A stretch of 63,209 bases of DNA from Protostelium mycophagum (Eukaryota; Evosea; Variosea; Protosteliida; Protosteliaceae): positions 1-63,209 of the forward strand of contig MZNV01002920.1 of assembly GCA_002081555.1 (NCBI GenBank), in the 5' to 3' direction. The translations under genes were made by a program, and so were the position numbers. Each line of letters opens with the position of its first letter. Positions within the stretch are counted from its first letter, which is position 1. The notes under the pieces were generated by a model that did not search any database, had not been told where the DNA came from, and saw only the letters and a program-made list of their open reading frames with translations. This document shows positions 61,200-63,209 of this stretch, piece by piece.

Positions 61200-61940
61200 G
61201 AATATACGTATTTTTGACTATTCTTTATTCTTGTCGCAAGCCAAGGGCCCGCTAAGACATACGTGTATTCAAAAAATTGAAGTTGATTTTTTCAATTATT
61301 GGGTGAGTTTTTGACATATACATATCAGAACACAATAGAGAGTGTCTGTCAGGCATTGATAATAATTATATATATAATTATTATGTGATTAATCTATGAT
61401 AATTGTGTTTTATTAAGGTAATGTGCAAGTGTGCATTCCTCTAAGTCCGCAGTCTACAACATGCCAAAGTTTCAAAATAAACACTCAAAGTCTTCTGACA
61501 GTTAGGAAGGTCTTCAGTTTTGTAGATTGGTTCCTATTCTTATCTTCTATCTTCTCTCTTTTCATTTCCTTTTGTCATGCATTGCTCTTCTTATTACAGG
61601 TGGTAACAATTTATGAAATGTTCATTATCCATTTGTAATTATTGTAGCCTATCTAGGACAGCACCTCACCGCAAACACTACAATTATTGGGTGGAGGATT
61701 TCTTTTTGGCCTAGAGTAATTCTGAGTCTAGGAACAGGCATCTCATATGGATCCAAACTTAACTATTCCAACAAGGGAGGGTCAACAGTTTTCTTGCATA
61801 GAAACATACATTGTCCTTCTTGGGTAGGGATTTCTTTTTGGCCCAGAGTAATTCCAAGTCTAGGAATTTCCTTTATTATTTCCTACCACTTTCACAGCTT
61901 GACTGCAGGAAGTTCAGTATCCTTGGTGACTCTCAATGTC
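61200..61940. other. AT-rich spacer with a palindrome and a dispersed repeat pair
   Basis: No gene supported. Contains the palindrome TAATAATTATATATATAATTATTA (near 61359-61382), and two related copies of a 40-bp segment starting GGATTTCTTTTTGGCC (about 61697 and) GGGATTTCTTTTTGGCCC (about 61826). Confidence 0.5.
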
Positions 61941-62630
61941 AGCGGAAGCCAATGTTGGAACCCCGCAAGGGGGGACACTGTCACAAAAATTATTACAATG
62001 ATCACAGAAATTTACAGGATGATGAGAATTACAACAAAATCGTGAAGTTCACAGAAGAATTTGTCAGCAGAAGCCGATGTTGGAACCCGCAAGGGGGGAC
62101 ACTGTCACAAAAATTATTACGAAGATCACAGAAATTTACAGGATGACAAGAATTACAACAAAAATCATGAAATTCAAAGAAGAATTGCGCGTGTCAGTAG
62201 AAGCCAATGTTGGAACCCCACAAGGGGGACACTGTCACAAAAATTATTACAAAGATCTTCACAGAAATTTACAGGATGACAAGAATTACAACAAAAATCG
62301 TGAAATTCACAGAAGAATTGTGCGGGGAATATATACGACAAAAATTACAAAGATCACAGAAATTTACAGGATGACGAGAATTGCAACAAAAAATCGTGAA
62401 ATTCGCAGAAGAATTGCGCGGGGAATATATTACAAAGATCACAGAAATTTACAGGATGACAAGAATTACAACAAAAATTGGGAAATTCACAGAAGAATTG
62501 CGTGGGACACTGTCACAAAAATTATTACGAAGATCACAGAAATTTACAGGATGATGAGAATTACAACAAAAAATTGTGAAATTCACAGAAGATTTGCGCG
62601 GGGAATATATACGACAAAAATTGAGTAAAA
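61936..62630. repeat. minisatellite-like composite tandem repeat
   Basis: CAGAAATTTACAGGATGA occurs six times, beginning at 62005, 62129, 62262, 62357, 62442 and 62537 (spacings 124, 133, 95, 85 and 95). The longer units include a GAAGCCAATGTTGGAACCCC and GGGGGGACACTGTCACAAAA segment; the shorter ones replace it with GCGCGGGGAATATATACGAC. Units diverge by only a few bases. The block contains an open frame of 183 codons that merely reflects the repeat period. Confidence 0.9.
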
Positions 62631-62791
62631 AATCACGGTTGCTAATGGGTGCCTGTAAACGCCCGGGTTAAAGACCTGGTAGGATCGCTGTTAGGACAAA
62701 TTGATAGAGAGAGGATGAAATTTCGGCTGGCTGGAGCCAAAAAAATCCGGGGGGATCCGCCCCTTGTCAGAACCTCAGTAGATAGGTCTGG

Positions 62792-63016
62792 GTGGATCTT
62801 GTGAAAAAAAAGAAAGAAAAAAAAGAGGTCAAGTTTAACTCTTATGGAGCTCTCAGTGGAGCTGCTACTGCTTTGATCAATGCCAAGGTCATTTGTGGTA
62901 ATACTCTGGGTTACAAGCTGTGTGCCACAGATGATGACTGGGAGGATATTCCACCTACCCATGTGCGCAAATCCAAGACCCGGGGTGCCCCTTCTGCCAA
63001 AAAACAGAGGAGATAA
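62792..63016 (+). CDS. C-terminal coding fragment of unknown origin, possibly transposon-derived
   Basis: An open frame reads VKFNSYGALSGAATALINAK, VICGNTLGYKLCATDDDWED, PPTHVRKSKTRGAPSAKKQR and stops at 63014-63016. It looks like the basic C-terminus of a real protein, but nothing upstream joins to it except the repeat block and a purine-rich stretch. The following 190 bp to the window end are very AT-rich. Proximity to repeats makes a mobile-element remnant plausible. Confidence 0.4.
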   Translation: MDLVKKKKEKKEVKFNSYGALSGAATALINAKVICGNTLGYKLCATDDDWEDIPPTHVRKSKTRGAPSAKKQRR

Positions 63017-63209
63017 AAATTTTAGGTAGGTTCTTTAATAAAATTATTAAATTTGAGTAATTAAGTTAAAATTTTTACTTGTTGAACGTTTAAAACACCT
63101 TGGTTAATCAACACGATTTTTTAAGTAAAACATAAGTAAAAACTTTGTTATAAGTGAAAACAACATTTTAACCTGAGGCATTGGAGTTAAAATTTTAAAT
63201 AGGTGAAAA

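Noticed and set aside
62077-62628. 183-codon open frame in the repeat block
   Set aside because: Its residues simply repeat with the DNA period; no start context or family.
61936-62630. CRISPR-like array
   Set aside because: Spacings vary from 85 to 133 and the 'spacers' are themselves repeated; the genome is eukaryotic.

Overview
The window is nuclear DNA from a gene-dense, intron-rich eukaryote, not a prokaryote. It holds about 25 protein genes on both strands. Nearly all are split by spliceosomal GT-AG introns of roughly 30-70 nt, there is one intron-containing tRNA-Lys, and gaps between genes are often under 150 bp. The gene set suggests a unicellular amoebozoan or other unikont-like protist: a KICSTOR SZT2 homologue, an IQ-RhoGEF, a Tea1-like kelch/coiled-coil protein, a Byr4/Bfa1-like protein, a type I metacaspase, F-box/MORN proteins and a C2/EF-hand phosphatidylserine decarboxylase. 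That placement is an inference; nothing in the sequence names the species.

Layout: 1-822 is the 3' part of a beta-module gene. TRM8/METTL1 is at 1139-2126 (+) and a USP53/54-type deubiquitinase at 2289-4704 (+). SZT2 occupies 15438-4935 (-). Two F-box/MORN genes face each other at 15848-17392 (+) and 19210-17454 (-). Then come a Byr4/Bfa1-like gene (19927-22827, +), an unrecognised secreted protein (25428-22967, -), an SLC37-type sugar-phosphate transporter (27779-25583, -), SARNP/Tho1 (27913-28965, +), an EGF/multi-pass membrane protein (29428-31093, +), tRNA-Lys(UUU), a metacaspase (33072-31376, -), ribosomal uS8 (33792-33248, -), CENP-X (34535-34167, -), an unrecognised gene (35686-34609, -), DNA polymerase delta (35703-40570, +), a single-exon unknown (40715-41497, +), a Cys-rich secreted protein (41805-42127, +), a HIG1 protein (42549-43046, +), kelch/coiled-coil (46890-43106, -), PSD (49881-47036, -), a trypsin-like peptidase (50999-50265, -), a PHD/BRCT-like protein (54306-51146, -), an FHA-SWIM-DNA ligase (54368-57062, +), IQ-RhoGEF (about 59639-57331, -), mitochondrial bL32 (59918-60325, +), a DUF5872-like protein (about 61190-60413, -), and a repeat-rich terminal 2 kb.

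Functional themes: several genes concern genome maintenance (POLD1, CENP-X, an FHA-SWIM-ligase head-to-head with a PHD/BRCT-like protein) and several concern polarity and cell cycle (Byr4/Bfa1-like, kelch/coiled-coil, RhoGEF). The most novel-looking item is the ligase gene. Its N-terminal exons encode an APLF/PNKP/aprataxin-type FHA domain, followed by a SWIM zinc finger and a compact ATP-dependent ligase. It shares a 61-bp divergent start region with a chromatin/BRCT-type gene. A second window-wide signal is a recurrent CGTTGTAG element at, or shortly upstream of, intron 3' ends.

Exon joins were made by eye from GT/AG sites and reading phase, so outer gene limits are firmer than individual splice sites. 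Some start codons are unresolved and are flagged.
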